The position numbers and the translations under genes are program-made. A stretch of 57,620 nucleotides of DNA from CAZTTH01 sp964615975 (lineage in GTDB: Bacteria > Verrucomicrobiota > Lentisphaeria > JABSQK01 > JAJFLO01): assembly GCA_964615975.1 (NCBI GenBank), contig CAZTTH010000022.1, positions 1 to 57,620 on the forward strand, in the 5' to 3' direction. Numbering within the stretch: position 1 is the first letter of the stretch; every line of letters starts with the position of its first letter. Below are positions 33,896 to 42,231 of this stretch, piece by piece. The notes under the pieces were generated by a model that saw only the letters and a program-made list of their open reading frames with translations, was not told the DNA's origin and made no database searches.

Positions 33896-36562
33896 TCACA
33901 TTGACTTGGCGTTGAGTTTGCTGAGTTCGGCTTCCAACGATTTTAATGACTTTTCTTCCTTGGAGATATCCTTGATGAGAGTATCGACTGAATCTTTGAT
34001 TTGTTGATATTCGCTGAAGATTTGTTTGTCGTTGGGGGATGTTGATATCTTTTCAAGAATTTTCAGACGCCGCTCCAGGGCCTGCTGATAGGAGGTTTGT
34101 AATTTTGCCAGATTATCCTGAGTTGATTTGATTGATTGGGCGATTTTTTCTCTTTCCGCTCCCAATTCCTGTTTCATTGCCAGCAACCGTTGTTGTTCCC
34201 GTTCTTGCGCGGCTTTTTCCGCCGCGATCTTTTCTGCTTGTTTGCGCGCAATTTCATCCTGGCGGGCTTTCTCTTTGGCGGCTTGTTCAGCAGCTTTTCT
34301 TTCCATTTCAGCCTTGACCTGCGCGGCTTTTTCTGCCGCTTCCTTTTGTTGCGCTGCCGCCTGCTGATCCAACTGCATTTGTCGTTCTTTCTCCCGGCGT
34401 ACATTTTCTTCCTGAAGGCGTTGTTCTTTTTCTGCCTGCCTTTGCGCGGTTTCCAAGGCTGCGGCACGTTGCTTTTCCAAGTCCTCCTTGATTTTTCGTT
34501 CTTTTTCCGCGGCTTGACGTTCAGCAGCGGCCAATTCTTCCTTTTTCCGGCGTTCTGCAAGCGCAGCCTGCTCTTGTTTGGCCAATTGTTCCTTTTCTAA
34601 TGCCATTTGTTTGTTTGCGGTTTCCTCGGCCTTAAGTCGTTCTTTCTCAATTTGCGCTTTTTTCCTGGCTTCTTCCTCGACGGCGCGCAATTGATTGTCT
34701 GCTAGTTGCTTTTGCTGTTTCAGCTCCTGTTGTTGCTGCTTTTGGGCTTGCAATTGGCGCTCGATTTCAGCTTTCTGACGGGCGGCTTCAGCGGCCAATT
34801 GTTGCTGGCGTTCAATTTCTGCTTGCAATTTCTCCTGTTTGATGGCGGCAGCTTGTTGTAATTCCGCTTGTTGCTGCCGGAGTTGAGCTTGTACTGCCAT
34901 TTCCTTTGCCGCTTTCGCCGCGGCAGCCTGTTCCTCAGCTTCTATCTTTTTTCTCTCGGCTTCGGCGGCAGCCTGGCGTTTGGCTTCCCGGGCAGCTTCC
35001 TTCTCTTTTTTAGCCAACCCTTTTTGTTGTTTCTTGGCTTCTAATGTCTGTTCTTTTTCAGCGTTGGATTGGCTGATAACGGCGGCTTTATCTAATTTCG
35101 TCTGTTGCTGCTGAAGTTGAGCTTGTACTGCCATTTCCTGTGCCGCCTTCGCCGCGGCAGCCTGTTCTTGAGCTTCTATCTTCTTTCTATCAGCATCGGC
35201 GGCAGCCTGGCGTTTGGCTTCCCGGGCAGTTTCCTTCTCTTTTTTGGCCAACTCTTTTTGTTGTTGTTGAGATACTCTTGCTTTAATTTTTTCAGCTTGA
35301 AGGGTCATTTCCGCTTCTATTTTTTCCTGTTTTCGGGCTTCATTTTCCATTTCTTTCTTGAGTCGCGCTTCTTCCATTTCGCGGTTCCTGGCATTTTGCG
35401 TCTCCATCTCGGCAGGTGATGCGGTCTTGGCTGGATCAACTGATGGGGGAATCGGGGTTGGCGTTTTCTCGGTCTGTGTTTGCTGCGGGGATTTCGCCAT
35501 ATTCTGGGCGGATTGTTCTGCCTGGATAACCGTGGGAATGGTGAGGCGCAAATTACGTAATTCTTTCGCGACAGTTATATAATTATTTTCAGCATCTCGA
35601 ATTTGCTTCAGAATCTTTCGCCGTTCGGCAACGGATTTGGCGGTATCGCCTTTTCTCGTCACGGTCAATACTTCGGCCTTGAGTACAGGCAGCAATTGCT
35701 CGAGTTCACTGATGCGATTTTGCATTTGGGCAGCAGTTGTGGGAGAGGATGAGGGGGACACAGCATCTTGGACTTTCTCTTTGTCTTGTTTTTTGGCATC
35801 TCGTTCTTCCGCCGCGACTTTGGCTTTTGCTTCTTGCTCTCGTTTCGCTTGTTGCCGGGCTAATTTCTCCCGCTCCTTTTGTTCCATCTTTTCGCGTTTT
35901 TGACGCTTCGCTTCGGCGTCCTTTTGCTCCTTTTCAGCCCGCTTTTGACTCGCCACTTCTTCGGCTTGGCGTTTCTTTTCAGTTTTGTCACTTTGATCGG
36001 AGTTTACAGACTGGGGTAATGAAGCGGGATCGGATACCTTAGTCGGCGGTGGTGTGGCGGCTCGTTCTTTGGTGGCCGCGTGCTCCTGCCGCAGATATTC
36101 AGAGGTGGTGGTCAGACTTTCAACTTCCTTGCGGAGATCACGAATTTCGACGCGAACTCGCGTCGCCTCAGCTTTAAGCGATGCAGTGTCATTGCTGATG
36201 ACGCGCAGTTTCTCTTCGATTTTTACTGCTTTTTTCGCGAAAGATTTATATTTAGAGTCCTGGGGTTGAAGGGTGTTTAGCTGGTCTTGTATGATTTCCA
36301 AATCCTGACGCAGTGCTGTTTCTTTTATGGTTGCCTTATCAATTTGCTTGTCGAGTTTGGAGAGGCGCTTGTTCAGAGTCGAGAAGCGGCGGCTTACTGT
36401 CTTCAATTCTTTTTCAGCGTTTTTCACCTCATTTTTGGTGACCGCCATACCGGTATGCAGATTCACGAAAGGCAGATCGAAAATGAAGGTTATGGCGATT
36501 AGCGAAACCAGAAAACAGTGAACAGACATAAAAAACTTGCGATGGACAATATACGAAACCAT
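33896..36562 (-). CDS. long coiled-coil TolA-like protein with internal duplication
   Basis: An 888-residue protein with an N-terminal hydrophobic segment (about residues 14-33: signal anchor or signal peptide). The rest is a highly charged Ala/Gln/Glu/Lys-rich helix that should form an extended coiled coil, probably in the periplasm. The N-terminal part has two short coiled regions, then a linker with proline, then a long A-K-E-Q stretch. Residues about 430-485 are repeated with a 78-residue period (34.87-35.04 kb against 35.10-35.27 kb; AREAKRQAAA and AAAAKAA blocks). The low complexity prevents assigning a function; TolA-like and structural roles are both possible. AAGGAGG lies 4 bases before the ATG. 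Divergent from the ABC ATPase gene. Confidence 0.8.
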   Translation of the reverse strand: MVSYIVHRKFFMSVHCFLVSLIAITFIFDLPFVNLHTGMAVTKNEVKNAEKELKTVSRRFSTLNKRLSKLDKQIDKATIKETALRQDLEIIQDQLNTLQPQDSKYKSFAKKAVKIEEKLRVISNDTASLKAEATRVRVEIRDLRKEVESLTTTSEYLRQEHAATKERAATPPPTKVSDPASLPQSVNSDQSDKTEKKRQAEEVASQKRAEKEQKDAEAKRQKREKMEQKEREKLARQQAKREQEAKAKVAAEERDAKKQDKEKVQDAVSPSSSPTTAAQMQNRISELEQLLPVLKAEVLTVTRKGDTAKSVAERRKILKQIRDAENNYITVAKELRNLRLTIPTVIQAEQSAQNMAKSPQQTQTEKTPTPIPPSVDPAKTASPAEMETQNARNREMEEARLKKEMENEARKQEKIEAEMTLQAEKIKARVSQQQQKELAKKEKETAREAKRQAAADADRKKIEAQEQAAAAKAAQEMAVQAQLQQQQTKLDKAAVISQSNAEKEQTLEAKKQQKGLAKKEKEAAREAKRQAAAEAERKKIEAEEQAAAAKAAKEMAVQAQLRQQQAELQQAAAIKQEKLQAEIERQQQLAAEAARQKAEIERQLQAQKQQQQELKQQKQLADNQLRAVEEEARKKAQIEKERLKAEETANKQMALEKEQLAKQEQAALAERRKKEELAAAERQAAEKERKIKEDLEKQRAAALETAQRQAEKEQRLQEENVRREKERQMQLDQQAAAQQKEAAEKAAQVKAEMERKAAEQAAKEKARQDEIARKQAEKIAAEKAAQEREQQRLLAMKQELGAEREKIAQSIKSTQDNLAKLQTSYQQALERRLKILEKISTSPNDKQIFSEYQQIKDSVDTLIKDISKEEKSLKSLEAELSKLNAKSM
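34869..35275 (-). repeat. 234-bp tandem duplication inside the coiled-coil gene
   Basis: Two roughly 165-base segments (about 34869-35035 and 35102-35268) are nearly the same, offset by 234 bases (78 codons). The period keeps the reading frame. It encodes a duplicated AREAKRQAAA...KAAxEMAVQAQL segment. Confidence 0.8.
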
Positions 36563-36844
36563 AAGTCCTCCTTGGTAGTTAGGAACTCATTTTGTTTATT
36601 TTGCGCTTGGGCTATTGTCCTGATTTGACATTATTTCTGACAATGCCCGCATGCATTTCGGATGTTTATATAAAACCCAATAATATTACTTACCACCAGA
36701 CGATTGCCAAGCGATTTAAATCTTCATTTATTTTCGCATTGCAATACCGTGTTGGACATTGCTCTTTTAGGCTAACCGGTGCTACTATAATTTGCGTCAT
36801 CTCTTTATTAACCCATTCACCCGCATAATTGAACCATATCCGAA
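36563..36844. other. divergent intergenic region
   Basis: 282 bases between the leftward coiled-coil gene and the rightward ABC ATPase gene. It should contain both promoters. A 78-codon plus-strand frame (36592-36828) has no recognisable features and is discounted. Confidence 0.4.
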
Positions 36845-37777
36845 GTGCAAATCGATATTACAGCCAGAGATACTGTGGTGGAAGCAGTAAAATTGCGAAA
36901 GGTCTTCTCTGACTTTTGGGGAAAGGCGAAAATTATCGCGGTTGATGATATTGATTTTAGACTCCATCGTCAGCAGATCCTGGGGATACTGGGGCCCAAT
37001 GGGTCAGGCAAAACCACGACATTGAAATTACTCCTGGGACTCTTGCGTCCAAGCGCGGGGACACTACGGGTTTTTGATGCCGTCCCGGGTGACTTGTCGG
37101 TAAAAAACCGGATTGGCTATCTCCCTGAGGAATCCTGTTTATACCCATATTTTAGCGCGATTGAAATACTCGAATTTTTTGGCGCCCTGTTCAATTTGAA
37201 ACCGTGCGTGCGCAAAAAGCGTTCCTGGGAATTGTTGGAAATGGTGGGGTTGAGAGATGCCGGCAAACGCGTGGTTGGAGAATATTCAAAAGGAATGAAA
37301 CGTCGGTTGGCGCTGGCTCAGGCGCTGATCAACGATCCAGATTTCCTGATACTCGATGAGCCCACTTCCGGCCTGGACCCACTCGGATGTCATGAAATAA
37401 AAGAATTGCTTCATTTCCTGGCAACACGGGGAAAAACGATCCTGATCAGCAGCCATGTGTTATCCGAAGTCGAATCGCTTTGCGATCATATCATGATCAT
37501 GTATGGCGGTAGAATCCGGGCTCAGGGTTCGCTTAAAGAATTATTGGCCAATCCGCGGCAGTCTCAAATCACTGTTCCCTTTATATCCGATGATAAACTG
37601 GCGGCAACATTGCGTGTGCTGGCAAATCAGTTTCCCCCTGAAGCCATCGCCATTGGCAAGTCTCCGTTGACCCTGGAAGAATTTTTTGTCAAAGTGATTC
37701 ACGAAAGCGAGAGGACGGATCAGCAATCAAGGCAGGTGGTTCCCGCGCGCGCCATACCTTCCTTTTTACAGCCCTAG
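36845..37777 (+). CDS. ABC transporter ATP-binding protein
   Basis: A 310-residue ATPase subunit of the ABC-2/drug-exporter style. Walker A is GPNGSGKTT (about residues 49-57), the signature is EYSKGMKRRLALAQAL, Walker B is FLILDEPTSGLDP and the switch His lies in ISSHVLSEVE. A roughly 90-residue C-terminal extension follows the nucleotide-binding fold, as in gliding-motility or Na+/multidrug export ATPases. The start is a GTG without a clear ribosome-binding site. No membrane permease gene is adjacent, so its partner is elsewhere. The substrate cannot be told. Confidence 0.93.
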   Translation: MQIDITARDTVVEAVKLRKVFSDFWGKAKIIAVDDIDFRLHRQQILGILGPNGSGKTTTLKLLLGLLRPSAGTLRVFDAVPGDLSVKNRIGYLPEESCLYPYFSAIEILEFFGALFNLKPCVRKKRSWELLEMVGLRDAGKRVVGEYSKGMKRRLALAQALINDPDFLILDEPTSGLDPLGCHEIKELLHFLATRGKTILISSHVLSEVESLCDHIMIMYGGRIRAQGSLKELLANPRQSQITVPFISDDKLAATLRVLANQFPPEAIAIGKSPLTLEEFFVKVIHESERTDQQSRQVVPARAIPSFLQP

Positions 37778-37988
37778 ACTCTATTTGCAGCAAAAATTAA
37801 CCGCGGGACTGACGGTCAGCTTTTTTCGTTGATTAGATGTCTTGCAAAATCCTGGTTGGTTAAACTAATATCACTCATTAATTATATCTTTAATCGTGCG
37901 CGTTCAGTGCCTGTGTTGGCGGCAGCACTATGGCTACCACAGGTTGCGGTCTATTAATTCGTTGGCATCCCAATCAGCACACCACTCA

Positions 37989-38618
37989 ATGAAAACGAAA
38001 TGGAACCCTAAGTTGGCGACCGGTCTGTTCGGAGGAACCTTCGATCCGGTGCATCATGGTCATTTATCATTAGCCCATGCTCTCATTGCCAGCGGAAAAA
38101 TTCAACAAATGATTTTTGTTCCGGCGGCAGTGTCACCTTTCAAGGTTAATGAAGCAATCACGCCATCCCATCATCGCCTTGCCATGTTGCGGCTTGCGAC
38201 CGGGAATTTTCCGCAGAGTTATATTTCTGACTTTGAGTTGCAACAATCTGGTATTTCATATACCATTAACACCGCCCTGCATTTCGTGAAAGAATTGGGA
38301 AATAATCTGTACCTTGTCATCGGCGCTGATTGTTTGCGCGATCTGCATCTCTGGAAACGTGCCGCCACCCTGGCAGCCGACTTCCAGTTTATCATTTATC
38401 AGCGGCCGGAATTCCCTCTCCCTGATGAATTGACATTGGGACGGCATTTTGGACCAGAAATTGCCCGCAAGCTGCTCGCCAGTGTGTGGTCGGGCCCACT
38501 CAGTGTGATTTCTGCGAGCACCATCCGGCAACGGTTGGCCAATGGTCAGTCGATTGTCGACTGGACACCAAAGCCGGTAATTGAATACATACAACGTCAT
38601 CATTTATATCAATCATGA
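37989..38618 (+). CDS. nadD: nicotinate-nucleotide adenylyltransferase (NadD)
   Basis: Joins nicotinate mononucleotide to AMP, making deamido-NAD, the step shared by the de novo and salvage routes. The nucleotidyltransferase motif GLFGGTFDPVHHGH lies near residues 12-25, with VIGADCLRDLHLWKR in the middle and ISASTIRQRL near the C-terminus. The frame is open back to a GTG at 37896, but the 31 extra residues are unlike the family; ATG 37989 gives 209 residues, the usual length. Its stop overlaps the next start (ATGA), so it is coupled to rsfS, a common bacterial arrangement. Confidence 0.96.
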   Translation: MKTKWNPKLATGLFGGTFDPVHHGHLSLAHALIASGKIQQMIFVPAAVSPFKVNEAITPSHHRLAMLRLATGNFPQSYISDFELQQSGISYTINTALHFVKELGNNLYLVIGADCLRDLHLWKRAATLAADFQFIIYQRPEFPLPDELTLGRHFGPEIARKLLASVWSGPLSVISASTIRQRLANGQSIVDWTPKPVIEYIQRHHLYQS

Positions 38619-38995
38619 GTGAAAATATCAGCGCGGCGAAATTGCCTGCAGACCTGCCGGAAATTCTCCAACAAACCCTTGACCTTCTTTCCAATCGTCA
38701 GGCGGAAGACATTACCATCTATGATCTCAGAGGGACATCATTGTTAAGCGATTTCTGTCTGCTCTGCACGGCCCGATCGATCCCGCATATCCGCGCGCTC
38801 ATCAAGCATATAGAAAAGCTGTTCAAGGAGAATAGCATGCAACCCACATTGATCGAAGGCACACCTGCCAGCCGCTGGATCGTGATGGTTTATCGGGATA
38901 TCATTATTCATATATTCGATCCTGACACCCGCGAATTCTACGAACTCGAAGCGCTTTTCAAGCCTGCTAGCTGTATCTATCCGGAGATGAGTTAA
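38615..38995 (+). CDS. rsfS: ribosomal silencing factor RsfS
   Basis: A 126-residue Iojap/DUF143 protein that binds ribosomal protein uL14 and blocks subunit joining when nutrients are scarce. The family core is clear: DITIYDLRGTSLLSDFCLLCTA (residues about 33-54), ALIKHIE, and WIVMVYRDIIIHIFDPDTREFYELEALF near the C-terminus. It overlaps nadD by four bases (ATGA), the classic nadD-rsfS pair. rlmH is not next to it. Confidence 0.96.
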   Translation: MSENISAAKLPADLPEILQQTLDLLSNRQAEDITIYDLRGTSLLSDFCLLCTARSIPHIRALIKHIEKLFKENSMQPTLIEGTPASRWIVMVYRDIIIHIFDPDTREFYELEALFKPASCIYPEMS

Positions 38996-39234
38996 TTTCC
39001 CCGCAGATCCCCCCCCCGCGTCCTCAGGAATTATCGTATTAGGCGATGAATACCACTTGAGTCGTTGGAATCATCTAACCCGAGCCGTATCGCAACTTCA
39101 TCATCGGGCGGAAACTGTTGCGACCGGCAGTCTGGCTAAAAATCGAATAAAGACTATCTTTTGTCGAGGATATTCAAGCCGGATATCCTGGTTCAGGACT
39201 GATCGCAGAGAAAAACAGCGAATGAATATCAGAC
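38996..39234. other. intergenic region with a poly-C run
   Basis: About 240 bases between rsfS and the secreted-protein gene. A run of nine C residues lies at about 39010-39018. A short frame (39057-39242) is not supported. No RNA gene or terminator is seen. Confidence 0.4.
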
Positions 39235-40272
39235 ATGGGTAATCAGTATATGTATGCCATGCGGGCCACAGCATTGATGATTGCGGGATGGTTTGCCCTG
39301 ATTTCACTGCGGGCCGCGGTTCATATTGAACTGGTGACTGATATGACAACCCCCGATAATGAAATTCATGCTGTGCCCGGAGCCCGCATTGATCTCAAAA
39401 CCCAATTGACGACCACAGACCAGGTGGCAGGAGTACTTTATTCGATCATCATGCCGTCCCCCGGTTGGGAAATGGTGGCACGGGAATATTCCGATTTCGG
39501 GTGGATTGAAAGCTCGGCATTTGATTTAAGCAAACCCACACCTTCCATGGTTCCCAAAATCATTGATAACACAACGGATAATTCAACTCCCGAAGTTATT
39601 GATTTTCATTTTCAATCCCTCCAGCAAGATACCAATTCATCGATTACCGGCACAAGAAAAACGATCGAAACGTTCTCCTTTATTGTTCCAGAAACAATTG
39701 CACTGGGTGAATACACACTGATTTTTTCCCAGCGATTTCCCTTACAACCACAGTCATTTGAATTCGATACCGGAACATCCTTGCCTACCTCCACCAATTC
39801 CGGACTTAAAATTATCATTTGTTCAGCAGGAACCGCTGAAAGTTTTCCCTTTAAGGCGGGATGGAACTTATTTGCATTGCCATTCAGTATTTGCAATAAC
39901 TCCGTGGCTGACATTTTATTCAATTTATCCCCGCCCAATTCGTCTTCCGGCCCGATATGGGAATGGAACGGGAGTCAATTGATCCCAGCAACGACGTTGG
40001 TTCCAGGCAACGGGTACTGGATTTATCTGAAGCAGCCGGCGACCCTGAATGTCAATGGCATCCTTGCCGATCCCGATCCCATGTCCATAACCACGGGCTG
40101 GCATTTGCTGGGACCGATCAGCGCCCAGGTTGATCTCCGCATTAATCCCGATGTAGCTCCAGTGTTCTGGTTTTGGAATGGGCGCAAATACCAAACAGAT
40201 TCCATCCTCCATAAAAACCGCGCGTATTGGATTCATGCCAACCGACCGGCAACCATCGATCTGGCGCCGTGA
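39235..40272 (+). CDS. secreted protein with two C-terminal GWNL-type repeats, unknown function
   Basis: A 345-residue protein with a signal peptide (hydrophobic stretch ALMIAGWFALISLRAA). The first ATG is at 39235; Met9 (39259) would place the signal peptide closer to the N-terminus. Residues about 30-200 are beta-rich. Two related modules follow: AGWNLFALPFS...WEWNG...GNGYWIYLKQPATL and TGWHLLGPIS...FWFWNG...NRAYWIHANRPATI. Such modules are common in secreted proteins of Planctomycetota and Lentisphaerota relatives. No lipobox or enzyme motif is seen. Function unknown; a cell-surface role is likely. Confidence 0.75.
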   Translation: MGNQYMYAMRATALMIAGWFALISLRAAVHIELVTDMTTPDNEIHAVPGARIDLKTQLTTTDQVAGVLYSIIMPSPGWEMVAREYSDFGWIESSAFDLSKPTPSMVPKIIDNTTDNSTPEVIDFHFQSLQQDTNSSITGTRKTIETFSFIVPETIALGEYTLIFSQRFPLQPQSFEFDTGTSLPTSTNSGLKIIICSAGTAESFPFKAGWNLFALPFSICNNSVADILFNLSPPNSSSGPIWEWNGSQLIPATTLVPGNGYWIYLKQPATLNVNGILADPDPMSITTGWHLLGPISAQVDLRINPDVAPVFWFWNGRKYQTDSILHKNRAYWIHANRPATIDLAP

Positions 40273-40324
40273 TTGAGAGTGGTTGGAGAATGGTATTATC
40301 TAAAATATTTACCCGTCAATGGAA

Positions 40325-42136
40325 TCAGTTTTGCCGGGTCAAATCCGTGGCGGGATCAGAGTAAGCAAAGATTTCTTTGAGATGCTTGTGAACGACTGTG
40401 CCGCTGGTGTTATCCCAGACTTGATCGGCATACTTGAGATATAAGTCCCGGCGTTCCCGCCACACATCCTGCAATTCGTCAATCATCGTTTTGCCTGGCG
40501 TCAATGCCGGTCTGTCAGTGGTGTGCTGCAACCGGTCAGCAAGCGCCTGGGGATCGACAAAGATGAAGATGTTGGTGGCATCACGACGCAGGTGTTTCAT
40601 GTTTTTCGGGTTCAAGATCACCCCGCCGCCGGAAGCAATGACCAAGGGCTCGTCACCGCGATGAAAGTTCGCCGCGGCTTGGGCGCAGATACGCGCTTCC
40701 ACCGCGCGAAAATAATCCCAACCATGACGTTTGACGATTTCAGCGATGGCGAGACCCTGATCGTTTTGAATCATTTGATCGAGATCGATAAAATGACGCC
40801 GGGTATGGCGGGCGATTTGTTCGCCAAGAAAGGTTTTGCCGCTGCCGCGCATCCCCGTGAGCAGAATATGCTTCTTGCAGGTCATGTTCTTATTGAGATA
40901 AGACAATTCCCAGTCGTCCCAGAAGGCAGGATAAGTCTTTTCAGTGCATTGGGGATGACGAACGATGATGCCCGGGATTTTACTGCCCATGACCGCGAAA
41001 CACATCGCCATCCGGTGGTCGTTATACGTATCGATCACGCCTCCTCGGTATATTCCCCCGGCCTGGCCGCGCACGATCAGGGAATCTGGTCCGGCCAGGA
41101 CATCGACTCCCAGCTTCTTCATTTCAGTTTCCAGCGCTGCCAGGCGGTCGGTTTCCTTGATGCGCAGATTGGCAATCTCAGTAATTCTAGTTGTCCCCGT
41201 GACAAATGGGGCAGCAACCGCCAGCGTCATGGCCGCATCCGGCATGGCGTTCATGGAAATCGATCCCTTGCCCAATTGTCTGAGGGCAGGCGGAAAATGG
41301 GCATCGCCCTGGATTGATTTTGCCGTGTTCAGGTTATTAAACTCCACCTTGCCGCCATGAAGATATTTAAGTGCGTGAAAATAGGTGGCGGCGCTGGCAT
41401 CACCTTCGATCTTATAAGCCGCGCATTTATAGGGCTTGGGAGTGATCTGAAAGGAGCGGTACTCATGATTGTGCACACGTACTCCAAAGGCTTTCATGAC
41501 CGCGATGGTGGTGTCAATATACGGTTTGGAAACGAGATCGCCGATCACCGCGAGCGTGAGTGGCAACGGCAGCAGTGGCGCCAGCAGCAGTAACGCGGAA
41601 AAATACTGACTGCTTTTATTGCCATTCACCTGGATGTTCAGGCGTGATTGGTTCTCCAGGTCTGAGAGGGCAAGCGGATGAATCTTTACCGGTGGACAAC
41701 CAGGGGTGTTGAGATAATCGATGCGACTTCCCAGTTGACGCAAGCCATCAATCAAATCGTCGATGGGACGTTCCTGCATCCGCCGGTTACCGGTAATGAT
41801 GGTGATTCCGGGACGCAGCACGGCCAGGGCGGTCAGGAAACGAGTGGAAGTTCCGGCATTATGGAGATCGACAGTGATATCACCCGGGGCAAATTTGCCG
41901 TCATTGCCGGTGACATCCAGCGTGGAGTTCTTGATCGTCAGGTTAACGCCCATTTGACCCAGAGCCTGAATCATCACCTCCGTGTCATCACTGATCAACG
42001 GCATTTCCAGGGTACTCCTGCCACCCGCCAGAGCGGCGCAGATCAGGGCTCGATTGGTAATCGATTTTGACCCGGGGAGGGTGAAGCGCATCCGGACCGG
42101 TTGTTTGCGGGGAATGATTTCGCGGGTGGGGTACAT
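40325..42136 (-). CDS. aroA-aroK: fused EPSP synthase and shikimate kinase (AroA-AroK)
   Basis: A 603-residue bifunctional enzyme covering steps five and six of the shikimate pathway in one chain. Residues 1 to about 415 are EPSP synthase: LPGSKSITNRA (20-30), NAGTSTRFL (93-101), QERPIDDL and TYNDHRMAMC. Residues about 421-603 are shikimate kinase with P-loop GMRGSGKT (428-435), IDLDQMI, the shikimate-binding Arg in VEARICAQ and ASGGGVI. Both active sites look intact. The order matches the EPSPS-SK portion of the fungal AROM protein. Met418 at the junction (ATG at 40885) could allow separate kinase translation, but no strong ribosome-binding site precedes it. murC lies upstream on the same strand, 95 bases away. 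Confidence 0.94.
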   Translation of the reverse strand: MYPTREIIPRKQPVRMRFTLPGSKSITNRALICAALAGGRSTLEMPLISDDTEVMIQALGQMGVNLTIKNSTLDVTGNDGKFAPGDITVDLHNAGTSTRFLTALAVLRPGITIITGNRRMQERPIDDLIDGLRQLGSRIDYLNTPGCPPVKIHPLALSDLENQSRLNIQVNGNKSSQYFSALLLLAPLLPLPLTLAVIGDLVSKPYIDTTIAVMKAFGVRVHNHEYRSFQITPKPYKCAAYKIEGDASAATYFHALKYLHGGKVEFNNLNTAKSIQGDAHFPPALRQLGKGSISMNAMPDAAMTLAVAAPFVTGTTRITEIANLRIKETDRLAALETEMKKLGVDVLAGPDSLIVRGQAGGIYRGGVIDTYNDHRMAMCFAVMGSKIPGIIVRHPQCTEKTYPAFWDDWELSYLNKNMTCKKHILLTGMRGSGKTFLGEQIARHTRRHFIDLDQMIQNDQGLAIAEIVKRHGWDYFRAVEARICAQAAANFHRGDEPLVIASGGGVILNPKNMKHLRRDATNIFIFVDPQALADRLQHTTDRPALTPGKTMIDELQDVWRERRDLYLKYADQVWDNTSGTVVHKHLKEIFAYSDPATDLTRQN

Positions 42137-42231
42137 GGCGGATAATTAATGTGACAATGATAAAAGTCGGGATATTAATCAAACTGCGGCATTATAACAA
42201 AGCCCGGATGAATGTCAATTGGGGAGTTTGA

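Noticed and set aside
36592..36828. 78-codon frame in the divergent intergenic region
   Set aside because: It has no ribosome-binding site, no family, and occupies the expected promoter region.
40523..41317. 264-codon plus-strand frame inside aroA-aroK
   Set aside because: It is antisense to conserved EPSP synthase and shikimate kinase motifs.
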